From the NCBI RefSeq assembly GCF_000264995.1, contig NW_006767433.1:2001581-2065580 (forward strand): DNA of 64,000 nucleotides, read 5' to 3'. This DNA comes from Punctularia strigosozonata HHB-11173 SS5. Lineage: Eukaryota; Basidiomycota; Agaricomycetes; Corticiales; Punctulariaceae. Of this stretch, positions 48,655 through 59,100 are shown one piece after another. Each line of letters begins with the position of its first letter. The first letter of the stretch is position 1. The translations under genes were made by a program, and so were the position numbers. Under the pieces are notes generated by a model that worked only from the letters and a program-made list of their open reading frames with translations, was not told where the DNA came from and did no database searches.

Positions 48655-49598
48655 ATGTTCGCTCGAAGCGCCGCCGTTCTCGTCACGCTTGCCGTGATCC
48701 TCGTCAGCCAGGTTGCGGCAGTGCCTGCGGTCGAGGCAGTGAGTGAACTATCGATTCGCAGCTTAGCAGCGTTGATCTGAGACGATCCTTCCTTCAGCGC
48801 GCAGTTGCGGGCCGCGACCCTGTTGCGTTCGCTCCCATCCCTGCGTACGTCAAGCGCGCCAATGTCAACACCATACCCGCCGAGAAGGCGACCAAGGCAC
48901 CCAACGGTGTAATCGAGGAGTACGAGAAGCGCGCCGTCAACACCATGCCGGAGGAGAAGCCCACGAAGGCCCCCAACGGTGCGATCGAAGCGTACGGCAA
49001 GCGCGCCAACGTGAACACAATCCCCGCCGAGAAGGCGACCAAAGCCCCCAACGGCGTTATCGAGGCGTACGAGAAGCGCGCAAACGTGAACACCATCCCC
49101 GCCGAGAAGGCAACCAAGGCGCCCAACGGCGTCATCGAGGCGTACGGCAAACGTGCAAACGTTAACACCATCCCTGCCGAGAAGGCGACCAAGGCACCCA
49201 ACGGCGTCATCGAGGCTTACGAGAAGCGCGCGAACGTGAACACCATTCCGGCTGAGAAAGCCACCAAGGCGCCTAACGGTGTGATCGAGGAGTACGAGAA
49301 GCGCGCCGTCAACACCATGCCGGAGGAGAAGCCCACGAAGGCCCCCAACGGTGCGATCGAGGCGTACGGCAAGCGCGCCAACGTGAACACCATCCCTGCC
49401 GAGAAAGCGACCAAGGCGCCTAACGGTGTCATCGAGGCGTATGGCAAGCGTGCAAACGTCAACACCATCCCGGCGGAGAAGGCGACTAAGGCACCGAACG
49501 GTGTTATCGAAGCCTACGGGAAACGTGCCAACGTCAACACTATACCCGCAGAGAAGGCGACCAAGGCTCCCAACGGCGTGATTGAGGAGTACAACTAA
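48655..49598 (+). CDS. Secreted KEX2-processed repeat protein (KEP-like peptide precursor)
   Basis: 294 residues from two exons (48655-48738 and 48798-49598; intron 48739-48797). A signal peptide, MFARSAAVLVTLAVILVSQV, has a positive N-region, a hydrophobic core and an Ala-Val-Ala cleavage zone. A 20-residue spacer ends in AYVKR. Ten tandem repeats follow. The common unit is ANVNTIPAEKATKAPNGVIE plus AY(G or E) or EYE, then KR; copies 2 and 7 are a 24-residue variant (AVNTMPEEKPTKAPNGAIE plus AYGKR). The last copy ends EEYN with no dibasic. Lys-Arg at every junction is the Kex2 site, so secretion should release about ten 21-23-residue peptides. There are no Cys. Each unit has one Tyr near its C-end. 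The function is unknown: hyphal-surface peptides, signals or RiPP cores all have this design. Confidence 0.9.
48858..49598 (+). repeat. Coding tandem array, ten units of 75/72 bp, with a 372-bp higher-order period
   Basis: Units begin at 48858, 48933, 49005, 49080, 49155, 49230, 49305, 49377, 49452 and 49527. Units 1-5 and 6-10 match as blocks: each begins with an EEYEKR unit, then the shorter Met-containing unit. Units 2 and 7 differ at only one base, while other units with identical peptides differ at many third codon positions. Confidence 0.9.
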
Positions 49599-50244
49599 AT
49601 CGTGAGTTTATCTCACGTTCATTCGGGAACTACGGGTTGACGACTGCATGGCATAGGGTCATGGCTTGCTCAAGGCATGGTTGGTGGACGGATCCGGCGA
49701 CGCGGGATCCTCAACGCGGCCGGCGAGATGTGATGCGCGAAGGGACACGATGACTGTACACTTTATGGATGCGATCGTGCTAGCCACGATCTGGTATCTT
49801 TTTGTCGTTCTATGCGCAACGGAGAATCGATTTGCATGGGTTTTGGGTCAGCTGCACGCTTGTGAATTCAGATACGGGGTTCGAACGACGTCCTACTGCG
49901 TGCGCTGAAATTTGGATTCATTCCAGAAGAGCGCACGATAGGTACGCAGCAGAAGCAGATAGATGTATGCTTGGGCGGCCATTGAAACGTTACCTCCGCA
50001 TAGGTGATATCAAATTCATCCTGTATTCAGCCGTTCGCATCATGATCGACATCCACTTAGAGCAGGTTGGAATCTTATCGATACAGGTGCAGTATTAATA
50101 TTCCTTGCTTATCGCGCTCACCTTCCTCTCCGTCTGACACGGCCCACTTGGCCCACTTGGCCCACTTGGTTGATTTGATCAGCGTCAGCCCGCTCTCCAT
50201 ATAAACAGACCGCATCCGTTCCCCTGTTTCACTCGCACACACCA
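49599..50244. other. Intergenic region and promoter of the alcohol dehydrogenase gene
   Basis: 646 bp. No gene was supported. The right end holds a triplicated 9-mer (50141-50169) and a TATA-like CATATAAA at 50199-50206, about 40 bp before the alcohol dehydrogenase start codon. Confidence 0.55.
50141..50169. repeat. 9-bp tandem repeat (GGCCCACTT) x3.2
   Basis: GGCCCACTT at 50141-50149, 50150-50158 and 50159-50167, then GG. It sits about 75-105 bp upstream of the alcohol dehydrogenase ATG and 30 bp before the TATA-like element, so it may be a repeated activator site. Confidence 0.75.
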
Positions 50245-51700
50245 ATGTCCTCCCATCCTCAGACTTACAAGGCCGCGCAGATCAAGGAGAAGGAGGGCCC
50301 CTTCGAGCTCGTCGATGTCCAGTGGAAGGATCCCAAGGATGGCGAGATCGTCGTCAAGGTCCTCGCTTGCGGGGTCTGCCACAGGTAATCCTCTTTGTGC
50401 CGTCACCGTCCTAGGCTTGCTTCAACGGTACTGCAGCGACGGCATAGTCAAGCACCAGATCTACCCTACCGGCTTCCCGCGCATCCCAGGTGGGTTACTA
50501 TTTACATCTGCGAGATAAGATAGCTTCAACCCATATGCCGTCACAGGACATGAGATTGTGGGCGACGTTGTCGCAGTGCCTCCCACCGAAAAGCTCTGGA
50601 AGGTAGGCGACCGCGTGGGCGGTGGCTGGCACGGTGAGATCCCGGTACATATATCCGCATTCGGGACAGACAGTTCTGAGACGATCGAATAGGTGGTCAT
50701 TGCAGCATCTGCAAACGCTGTCGTGCTGGAGACTACGTGACTTGCGAGAACGAGGCCATCAACGGTTCGCTCGTTCGTTGTGGTGCAAACTACAGTGTCC
50801 TGACAGTCAATGTCCAGGCATTTTCTCTGATGGCGGCTACGCTGAGTATGTCACTCTCCGCACCGAGGCTGTCGCTTCCATTCCAAGGGAGTTGGACCCT
50901 GCAGAAGCAGCGCCGCTCATGTGCGCCGGAATCACGACCTTCAGTGAGTATAAGAGCGCGTTCAAGATTACGTTTGACGGCCAACAATATCTCGTCAGAC
51001 TCTATCAGGAACATGGGCGCGAAGCCCGGCGACGTCGTCGCCGTCCAAGGCATCGGCGTAAGTATGCAGGCTCGTTCCCCCGACCATATCTATAACAGAG
51101 CTTGTTTCCATGTAGGGACTGGGACATCTTGCGCTCCAGTATTGTCGCGCCATGGGATTTTACACGGTTGCGTTATCATCCTCGGAATCCAAGAAGCAAC
51201 TTGCACAATCCCTGGGAGCTCACGAATATGTCTTCGGCGAGAACCAGGTCGAGGCATTGCAGAAGCTTGGGGGTGCAAAGGTCACCCCGACATCCGCTCT
51301 GCCATCACGCTTGCTTACGCCTGCTACCGCAGGTCATAGTGTGTACTGCTCCCAACTCGAAGGTCATCCAGACGCTGGTCAACAGCCTCTCGGTTGACGG
51401 CGAATTACTCATCCTCGCGCTGGCGGATGAGCTCAGCATTCCCGTTGGTGAGTACAGGTCGAGTGCCTTCGAAAATATCATGTCTGACGTGCTCTGCCAG
51501 GGCCCCTCATCTCCAAGCGACTCTCCTTGAAAGGCTGGCCCTCGGGCACAGCTAAGGACTCTGAAGAAGCGGTCGCCTTTGCGAAAGCAGCCGGCGTCAG
51601 ATGTCATGTCGAAAGGTTCCCGCTCGACAAGGTCAACGAGGCATACGAAAGCATGGCCTCAGGCAAGGCCCGATTCCGCGCCGTGTTGGTGCCAGCATAA
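50245..51700 (+). CDS. Zinc-dependent medium-chain alcohol dehydrogenase
   Basis: Cytosolic MDR-family dehydrogenase. The start is ATG 50245 (MSSHPQTYKAAQIKEKEGPF). The catalytic zinc Cys is in VLACGVCH, with His-Glu in IPGHEIVGD. The structural-zinc lobe is intact after splicing: GGHCSICKRCRAGDYVTCEN. DGGYAEYVTLRTEAVASIPR and AEAAPLMCAGITTF follow. The Rossmann fold shows KPGDVVAVQGIGGLGHLALQ. Later exons give IVCTAPNSKVIQTLVNSLSV, SLKGWPSGTAKDSEEAVAFA and DKVNEAYESMASGKARFRAV, ending LVPA at TAA 51698. Closest to the fungal secondary/NAD(P) ADH and alcohol dehydrogenase-like group; the substrate is unassigned. Around seven introns. Convergent with the WD40 gene (82 bp). Confidence 0.92.
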
Positions 51701-51782
51701 GCATCTGCTTGTCAACTTTCGATGTCTCAGTACTCGTATGTTAACTCGTCAAATTGTAAAGTTGCCTGGACAAATATCGCCG

Positions 51783-53718
51783 TCATCGGGTGCCACTGCC
51801 GGCGTAATATGCGTAGATCCATATGCTGCCGAGAGAGCCCAAAACGACGATCAGATTCCCATCGCGGCCCATTGCGCAAGCCACGGCTTGCTCGGTAGCG
51901 GGGGCAGGCGCCAGCAGAACCCAACCGCTACCTTCCAATAGCGAGGGTGGTGGCATCGGGCTTGCGCTCGGGTCTCCCAGATCCGTGTAATGACTCAGAG
52001 AGGTCAGACGTGGACCCGACGCTCGTTCCGGCTCCTCCATCAATTCCTGGGCCACAGAGAACGGCACGCTCTCCGTTGGACTGAGGCGGGAAATGTTGAT
52101 TATCCGCACCCCAACTCCCGCGTGTGGAACGAGCAGAACAGGATGACCTACGGGCCTGTTCATGTGGTGTACGTGCATGTGAGGCGAATGTTGCGGAAGG
52201 GAGGTCCGAGACAAAAATTCAAAGCAAGCTAGAACGCATGTTAATCGAGACATAGGGTTGACTTTTGGTAGACGTACTGCTCTCTTGATAATCCTATGCG
52301 GTCCTCAGCGACAGGCGGTGAACAGCTGAAGTTCCTTCACTTACGGATGCACATGGCCTCGCCGCGTTCGGCCAAGCTGCCGCTCCCTTGTCTGGCGGGA
52401 AAAAGCGATGCAACCCGATCCATTGCCAAACGATAGCCTGGCCATCCTGTGTGTACAGGCTCTGCACGTCGTCGGGATCTCGGCGGAGTGAAGCGGGTGC
52501 ACTATGCGTCAACAACACATCGTCGCTCAACCTGGATGTCACCTCAGAGAAAGAATTCGACCGACAGGGTTGGACTCACCACGATACGGAGAGCACGCGG
52601 GCATCGTGAATCCTGCTGCTGCTGAAGATGGGCTTATCCTCTCGAGAGAAGACGTCCGGATTAGAAAGTAAAGGCAAGCGCCATATCTTGACTGCACGGT
52701 CCATGCCGCAAGTTGCTATGAGTGGAAACGTGTGGTGAAACGCCTAGCGACTGATCAGTATGATAGTAGCGTACGTTACCCTAGTTGAATTCTTACTGCA
52801 CCCATGACGGCGGCTTGATGACCACCCGCACGTCCGCCGGCCAAAACTGCCAGACACCGTCCAAAACCATTACCCTCACGGCCCGTCATCTGTAGCCCAA
52901 CAGGCGCGCCAGCAAGGTTCGGCACCTTGGAAGGAGGCATTGGTGGGTTGTTTGGCTCCTGCCTGGGCTCCATGTCCAAGTCAATGATACGGGCGCTGAA
53001 GTCACGCGACGTCGTGCAAACAATCGACGGATGAGTTGCCTCCACTGCGATGGAGGTGATGGACTGGGTATGATTTAGTCAGTATCGAGAGTGATAAGTG
53101 GAGAGTATCGCTACGCACGTTTCCGTGCCCTCGTATCTCAGCTACGAATTGGCGGCTCTTGACATTGAAAGCATACAGCATCCGATCGTGTGCGCATAAG
53201 ACGAGGGGATCCAATGGCGGCTTGGATCTCAAAGCCCACGCTACGGGATAGAGACTTTCATGGCCTCTCTCTTTCTGCATGCTCTGTATGTTCTACCGTT
53301 AACAAACACAAAAAAGAGTTTGAGGTCGATAACGTGCCTTGAGTGGTAATATATAGGGTCGTTGGGTGGAACCACGACGGACGTCCTGTATGCGCACGAA
53401 CGAACGCCCACCGAATACGACGGTGTGCTCAAACGTGGTTACGGTCTGTATCCACTCGCTCTCCAGACTTGGGTAGTTCTCTGCCAGGTAACCCTCAAAC
53501 AAGGTATGGAACGACGCAGCACTCCACGGGAACGTTGCAGCAGACCGTAGGTCATTGTATGGCGGCGTAGCTGGCTAGCTAAGTCGGTCTAGATATCGTA
53601 CGTTCAGACCGATTCAATGATGACTGACTGGGACTGCGTGGACTAAAGAGAAGGGGGGCGGATGTGGAGGACCAGTGTACCAGAACCTTTCGTTCCCGGG
53701 ATATCCTCTACGTTCCAT
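51783..53718 (-). CDS. WD40 protein, probable EED/ESC (Polycomb PRC2) homologue
   Basis: EED-type beta-propellers read H3K27me3 and activate PRC2. The spliced start (ATG 53718) gives MERRGYPGNERFWYTGPPHP; the next exon has FEGYLAENYPSLESEWIQTV and FGGRSFVRIQD. Propeller blades show LDPLVLCAHDRMLYAFNVKS, FVAEIRGHG, THPSIVCTTSRDFSARIIDL, RCLAVLAGGRAGGHQAAVMG and FPLIATCGMDRAVKIWRLP. The pairing of a GH(R/Q)xxV repeat with SCGMD-type sequence (here TCGMDRAVKIW) is the EED-like feature. The C-terminal half is diverged, with SLGSIWIYAYYAGSGTR before the TGA at 51783. Another transducin-family WD40 protein remains possible. Confidence 0.7.
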
Positions 53719-54011
53719 CCAGCAGGAATCCAGAAAACTAAGACTCGCAGGGAAAGAGAGCAAACGCAGATTTCACACAGCTAGTAAGCAGGTAAACAGC
53801 TAACCAACTTTGAGCTCCTCTGCTAACACGTGCACAGTCGAACCAGTTTACTCGGGGACGAACATCGGCACATAGAGCAGCGCACTTAGTTCAGAAATCC
53901 GAATTGCGCAGGAGCAAGGACCACACGATCCTCAGCAGATGTTGCGTATGCATACAGCCATGACATAAAAAACGCGTGTACAGCATGATGGGATACAGAA
54001 CAGAATATCCT

Positions 54012-54550
54012 TTACCGATAACTGATAGCAGGTTAGTTTCCAGTCGCGTGCGCAAGGACAGTGGAACTTACGATTTCTGCCTGCGAGCGCGCGCTCCCCG
54101 ACCGCCGAACTTCTTCGGCTCCGCCCGCCTCGGGTCTGCTATCAAGAGCGTACGGTCGTACGTGACGAGCTTCTTCTTCAGCTCGATCGCGCTGTATGCG
54201 TCGATATACTTGGCGTAGTAGGCAACAACGGCCTTGGCAATAGCCTGGCGGATGGCGTAGATTTGCGAGGTGTGTCCACCGCCTTTCACGCGCACACGGA
54301 TGTCGAGGACACCGAACGCATCCTCACCGGCGACGAGCACGGGTTCGTAAACCTTCAGACGGAGGATTTCAGGGCGAACGAGGTCGATGGGTGAGCCATT
54401 GATGCGAATGAGTCCCCGACCCTCCTTGGCGTGCGCAACAGCAGTCGCAGTCTATACGAGCTAAAGGGTAAGGCTAGCCTATGCCGACGAAATACTACTA
54501 CTCGCCTTCTTTTTGCCGAAGGTTTGAACGGCCTTCGTTGTTGAGGCCAT
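54012..54550 (-). CDS. RPS16: 40S ribosomal protein S16 (uS9)
   Basis: Small-subunit protein whose C-terminal tail reaches the P-site tRNA. The start is ATG 54550 ([15 protein letters not shown]); an intron leads to [20 protein letters not shown]. Then [40 protein letters not shown] and [20 protein letters not shown]. The open frame ends KS at a TAA at 54068, but a GTAAGT donor there and an acceptor at 54022 add a 10-nt final exon, giving the universal C-terminus QKSYR with TAA at 54012-54014. The intron is 54022-54071. Divergent from mitochondrial uL4. Confidence 0.96.
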
Positions 54551-55101
54551 TTTGAAGGATTGAGGGTGCCGAGCTTCTGAACGGCAAGTGAATCCTAAGA
54601 GCAAGAGCCATTTTCAGCGATGAGTTGTAGCCAGGCAGCCGAGTAGCAACAAGAGAGTAGGCGTAGTCGGCTAGAGTCATCCAGAACTGAAGTGTTGCAT
54701 CCAACCCATGAATCCGGAAATCTCAATCACGAACGACCCAAAGATTCGAAACTGTGTCCCTCGTTCCGTTCGGAGCTGTAGAAAGCGTAACTCACGTCCT
54801 CTACCGTAGCTGGTCTTGAGGGAGGAGGTAACGGGTTGCCCTTCGATGTTGCGGAAGTGTCCGAGTCAGGGGTCGCGTGGCGAGGCGCGTCCTCGGGGGG
54901 TCCCCGTTTAGTTGCTCCTCTCCGTCACCGAGACTCGAGACTACGGTCGAAATGCTGGCGGCATCCTGGGCCTCAATCAACCAAGTTCGTGGACCGATGC
55001 CGAGCAGAAGTAGCGACAACTTAATCTGTTAATAGCTGCCCAGAATACCTTGTAGGGCATATGCGATTGCAACTTCCCTGTCCCGTGCGGGACCATCCCG
55101 A
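54551..55101. promoter_or_regulatory. Divergent promoter region of RPS16 and mitochondrial uL4
   Basis: 551 bp between the start codons of a cytosolic and a mitochondrial ribosomal-protein gene transcribed in opposite directions. No TATA box or known ribosomal-protein element was recognised by eye. Confidence 0.45.
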
Positions 55102-55977
55102 ATGAGCAAGGCTAAGCGTATGTTTCCGTGCTCCTACTCAAGGCGTGTACCTAACACCACCTCAGCTTTGTTCAGGGAGGCCCCTGCGTACATATCTCTT
55201 TCCCAGCTTGTTCCTCCGGAAATAATGTCGCTAGCGCGAATCGATACCGATATACCGCCACCCAGCCACGAACGTACCAGCTCGCTATTCGAGTCTGAAT
55301 CGGCCGCAGAAGAGCCGAGCGCGTCGGCGGAGGAATCCATAGCTGGCGCTACAGAGGCGTTGGATAAAGTCGTGGCACTTGACCCGACGGTTTTCCTGCA
55401 TCCCATCCGCAAAGACATCCTTCATCTTTGTGTCGTCCACCACCTTGATGGCCTTCGTCAAGGCTCGGCCAACACGAAGACAAGGTCAGAGGTTGCCGGC
55501 TCCGGCCGGAAGCTTCGACCACAGAAGGGAACTGGCCGTGCTCGACTCGGTGACAACGGAAGCCCCATGCTGAAGGGCGGAGGTGTTGCATTTGGACCCA
55601 AGCCGCGGGATTTCTCGACGAAGCTCCCTCGCAAGGTGATACAAATGGGAATGCGCATCGCTTTGAGCGCCAAGGTGCACGAAAAGGCTCTGGGAGTGGT
55701 GGACACTCTGGACTGGCCATTGGAGGTTGCGAAGACCAAGGCAATGGCAAGGCGTATTGATGAACTGGGTTGGAGGAGGACATTGTTCGTGTCGGGTGGA
55801 CCTACTCTACCAGAAGGCTTGCGCCGCTGTACCAGCAACTTGGAGAACGTCGATGCAGTTACTGCAGAGGAACTGACCGTCTACGACGCGACACGGTGGC
55901 CTCGGTTGGTCCTCGACATCGACGCAGTGGCATACTTTGAGCAGACGCTCTCAAGGGCAGATGTTGCGGGGGGTTGA
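55102..55977 (+). CDS. YML6: Mitochondrial large-subunit ribosomal protein uL4m (Yml6/MRPL4)
   Basis: Lines the exit tunnel of the mitoribosome. A single exon of 291 codons begins MSKAKRMFPCSYSRRVPNTT, a basic presequence-like N-terminus (ATG 55123 is an alternative start). The L4 domain shows VFLHPIRKDILHLCVVHHLD, RSEVAGSGRKLRPQKGTGRA, RLGDNGSPMLKGGGVAFGPK, and PRDFSTKLPRKVIQMGMRIA. KPQKGTGRAR-type sequence (here RPQKGTGRAR) and the GGGxxFGPxPRDF motif are the uL4 signatures. It ends DVAGG at TGA 55975-55977. Lack of introns sets it apart from its neighbours. Confidence 0.93.
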   Translation: MSKAKRMFPCSYSRRVPNTTSALFREAPAYISLSQLVPPEIMSLARIDTDIPPPSHERTSSLFESESAAEEPSASAEESIAGATEALDKVVALDPTVFLHPIRKDILHLCVVHHLDGLRQGSANTKTRSEVAGSGRKLRPQKGTGRARLGDNGSPMLKGGGVAFGPKPRDFSTKLPRKVIQMGMRIALSAKVHEKALGVVDTLDWPLEVAKTKAMARRIDELGWRRTLFVSGGPTLPEGLRRCTSNLENVDAVTAEELTVYDATRWPRLVLDIDAVAYFEQTLSRADVAGG

Positions 55978-56177
55978 AACGCGGACGTGGCAGATGCCGG
56001 AAATGATGTGACATCTTTGTAGCATATTAAGCCACGCAGCGTCGTGCTAATACAGCACCATCCTGATTTCGAGCTTGGACGGACGCTCTGCTTACACAGC
56101 CACTACCGGTTATGTTCCTGCGTAATGTCAGGTTGAGTACAACGCTCTAAGCCTGAGGGAGCTGCCCCTAGCTTGAA

Positions 56178-59100
56178 ATGTTCTCCCAGTTCAGACAAGC
56201 TGTAGAAAACCTTGCCACGCAGCCGCCCCGACGCTCTACATCTGTTGACGAACACGGAAGCCCCCTAGAAGAGCGGTCGCGCACGCCAGAAGCGCAACAC
56301 AAACCGTCCACGTCGTTAGGCTCCGCACACCTAGCAGATGCTGCATTGTCGAACCTCAGAAAGACTCTGGGATCCCAGCGTACATCAAGTCCTATTCGGA
56401 CGGCGAGCCCGGGACCCGCAAGTGGCCCTGATACGGGGCGCCGGCCGAATCTGGAGGAAAGGTTACGTGCCAAGTTCACTATTGGGGAGGCATCTCCGAC
56501 ACCTGTTGGAACTCCGGATCCTTCAGGCAGGTCATCTCCCGCCCTACAGCCTGAACATGCAGACATTGAGGCTGCAAACGCACTGAAGAAGAAGGCCTCC
56601 CCCGCTCTTGAAGCTGATGCCGGACATCCGCTGTCACCCACATCTACCCCATTGCCCGACTCGCCTGCCCTCTCTCCTACAGAAGAGACTTCGCTTTCCC
56701 TAGACTCCGCAATTGCCTCTCTTGACTCTCTACCAAGACCGAACGCGGAGTCTCCATATAACGCAAGAACGACACCCTCTCCATCTCCCTCTCCAGCGTC
56801 TCGTGAGCCATTGGAATCTGGATTTTTGCCTGAGGTCAAGACAGACGAAGTGTCGCTCTCAGTTCAAACTAGGCAGCAACATGAACATGAGCACATCGAC
56901 GCGGACATCCCTTCTTGCGCGCTTGCGGAATCCGCCTCTCTCGATGTTTCTTCCCCGGCTCTGGCCTCCGTTGGTGAAGTTGCTCTTTCGGGCGATGAAA
57001 TGACCTCGGAACACCAGCCACGACAGGAGTCTGTTTCCCCGAAATCGCAACTACGAGATCTAGCCGACCTCTCCACTACAACGGCTGATGATTCCTTCAC
57101 TGCGGAAGCGGATGGTTCGTCTATAGGTGATCACGAAGTTACGAAGAACCAGGAAACCAGCATTTCCGAAACAGCACCCTCGGAAAATCCATCGATTGCC
57201 ATTCAGACCCCGCTTCCCCGGAGTCCGATCAGTCCACATTTGACGTCCGAGGCGAGGATTGCGGCGCTTGTGTCTCCAGTTGTGGGGGGCGAAATGGATC
57301 AGGTGTCCCGACCGTCTTCACGATCGCCCGCATCAGCGGACGTAGAAGCTCTGCAACAGCGACTCAAACTGGTCGAGCAACGTTTCGCAGGCAAGTCGAC
57401 AGGTATACTCTACACCTTCTCAGTTGTTGATCGCTCGTCTTTGCTTTCCACCAGATGTATCAACCTCGTTCAAGCGTTTACAGGCTGAGAAAAGGGCTGT
57501 GGACGGCATACTCCGCGAATTGACGCCCATCGAAGGGATGCAAGATCAGGTGGCCCTTCGAGATTACCTTCAGAATATGAATCAGAAACTCGAGGTACGT
57601 TTTATCATCTCTTTGCGCGCCTCGTTTCAAGCTCTCGTAGATATCACAGGACGAAATCATGAGATTGAATGGAAAGCTCACACGTAAGCCCCACATATCC
57701 TCGCAAGTTGCATCGCTACACCTATAAGCGCAGGGCAGGAAGAGCGTTTGGAAGAACTGAGAGATACCCATCGACTCGAATCCGCTTCCTTCACAGAGGA
57801 GGCTGACAACCTTCGTCAGCAACTCGAGGCCGCCAAGAACGCGCTACAAGCAGCGGAATCTGTGAAGGCTAAGTCGGACGAAGAAGCAGCAAAGCATAGA
57901 GCAGAAATTGAACGATTGAAGAATGAGAACGAGAAGGCGTCTACCATGGCCAAGGACGAGGAAGAGAAACGCGTTAAGGCCATTGCGCTCCTCAAGACCG
58001 TTCGTCAGAAGCTCGTTAAAACGGAGAAGGACAGGGATGACGCAATAAAGGATGCTAACGCAACGAAGGGAAAGGATAAGGAAGAGCTCGCAAGGCTTCA
58101 TCATGAAATTGAGAAGGTCAACGCAGAAAGGGAGCAAGCGATTACCGGAATGCGTGCGCATTTTGATCGTGAACTTGCGGGTCTCAAAGAGCGCCAGGCG
58201 AAAGATATCGCTGCTCTGCGCGGTCAGTTCGAACTGGAGGCAATCAGCACCAAGGTGAGGCTGGAGATCGTTGGTCGCCGGTTGGCGTGCTCAAAGTTTG
58301 TCAGGCTGCGCATGCCAAGGAGCTTGCCGCTCGTGACTCCAAGATTGCCGTTTTGGAAAATTCTGTTCGCAATCTCACGAACGAGAAGAACAAATATTTC
58401 GACCTCTTGCAAGTGCGACAGGGCGAATATGAATCAGCAGAATCGCATTCGCAGTCCCTGGAGGCGCAAACTACCGAGTTGCAATATCAGTTGCGCGAAG
58501 CGAACGAGCGTATTTGCTTGCTCACGGAAGAGTTATTAGAAGCCAGACGCGAACAGGATCATGGCCGACGCAAACCGTCAGTTTCCGCGGAGGAAGTTAC
58601 GTTAAACCTGCAAGCGACCGAAGCACGATATGAGAATATGTTGAGGGAAGTCAGGAAGCAGATTGAGGCGTTGGAGGCTGAGCGCGCTGATGCCGAGGCA
58701 ATGTGGGCTAGAAGGTTGGAAGAGAAAGCCAAGGAGGTGGAGAACTTAAGGGAACTGGTGGATACGAACCGGGAGTCAAGCGGGATAAAGGAGCAATCGA
58801 TGAAGGAGTCTCAGCAACAAGTAGACCGTCTGAAAGAAGAGCTGCGGTTGGTTAGGTTAGATGTGCAGAAAATGCAGCGAGAGGTCGACGCCGCAAGGGA
58901 AGCCCAGGTGAGGCCAGCGCAGCAGAGATCGCAACGTGCCGCTTATCTCAGACTGTAGACCGGCGCTCAAGAAGAATCGAAAGAGCTCGGTAGCAAGCTC
59001 GCCGCTCTCGAGAAACTGATCGAGGAGGTGAAGCTGCGAGAGACACAACTTAAGGCCGCCAACAAGGTATCAGAATGTATAGCATTACGTTCCGATCGTG

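Noticed and set aside
48794-49468. Long minus-strand ORFs with hydrophobic repeats (LGALVAFSAGM) opposite the peptide array
   Set aside because: They are the antisense shadow of the plus-strand repeat array. The plus frame has a signal peptide, an intron, Kex2 sites and synonymous-site variation; the minus frame has none.
49866-49910. tRNA-like B box (GGTTCGAAC)
   Set aside because: No complementary T-stem, no A box at the right distance and no acceptor stem.
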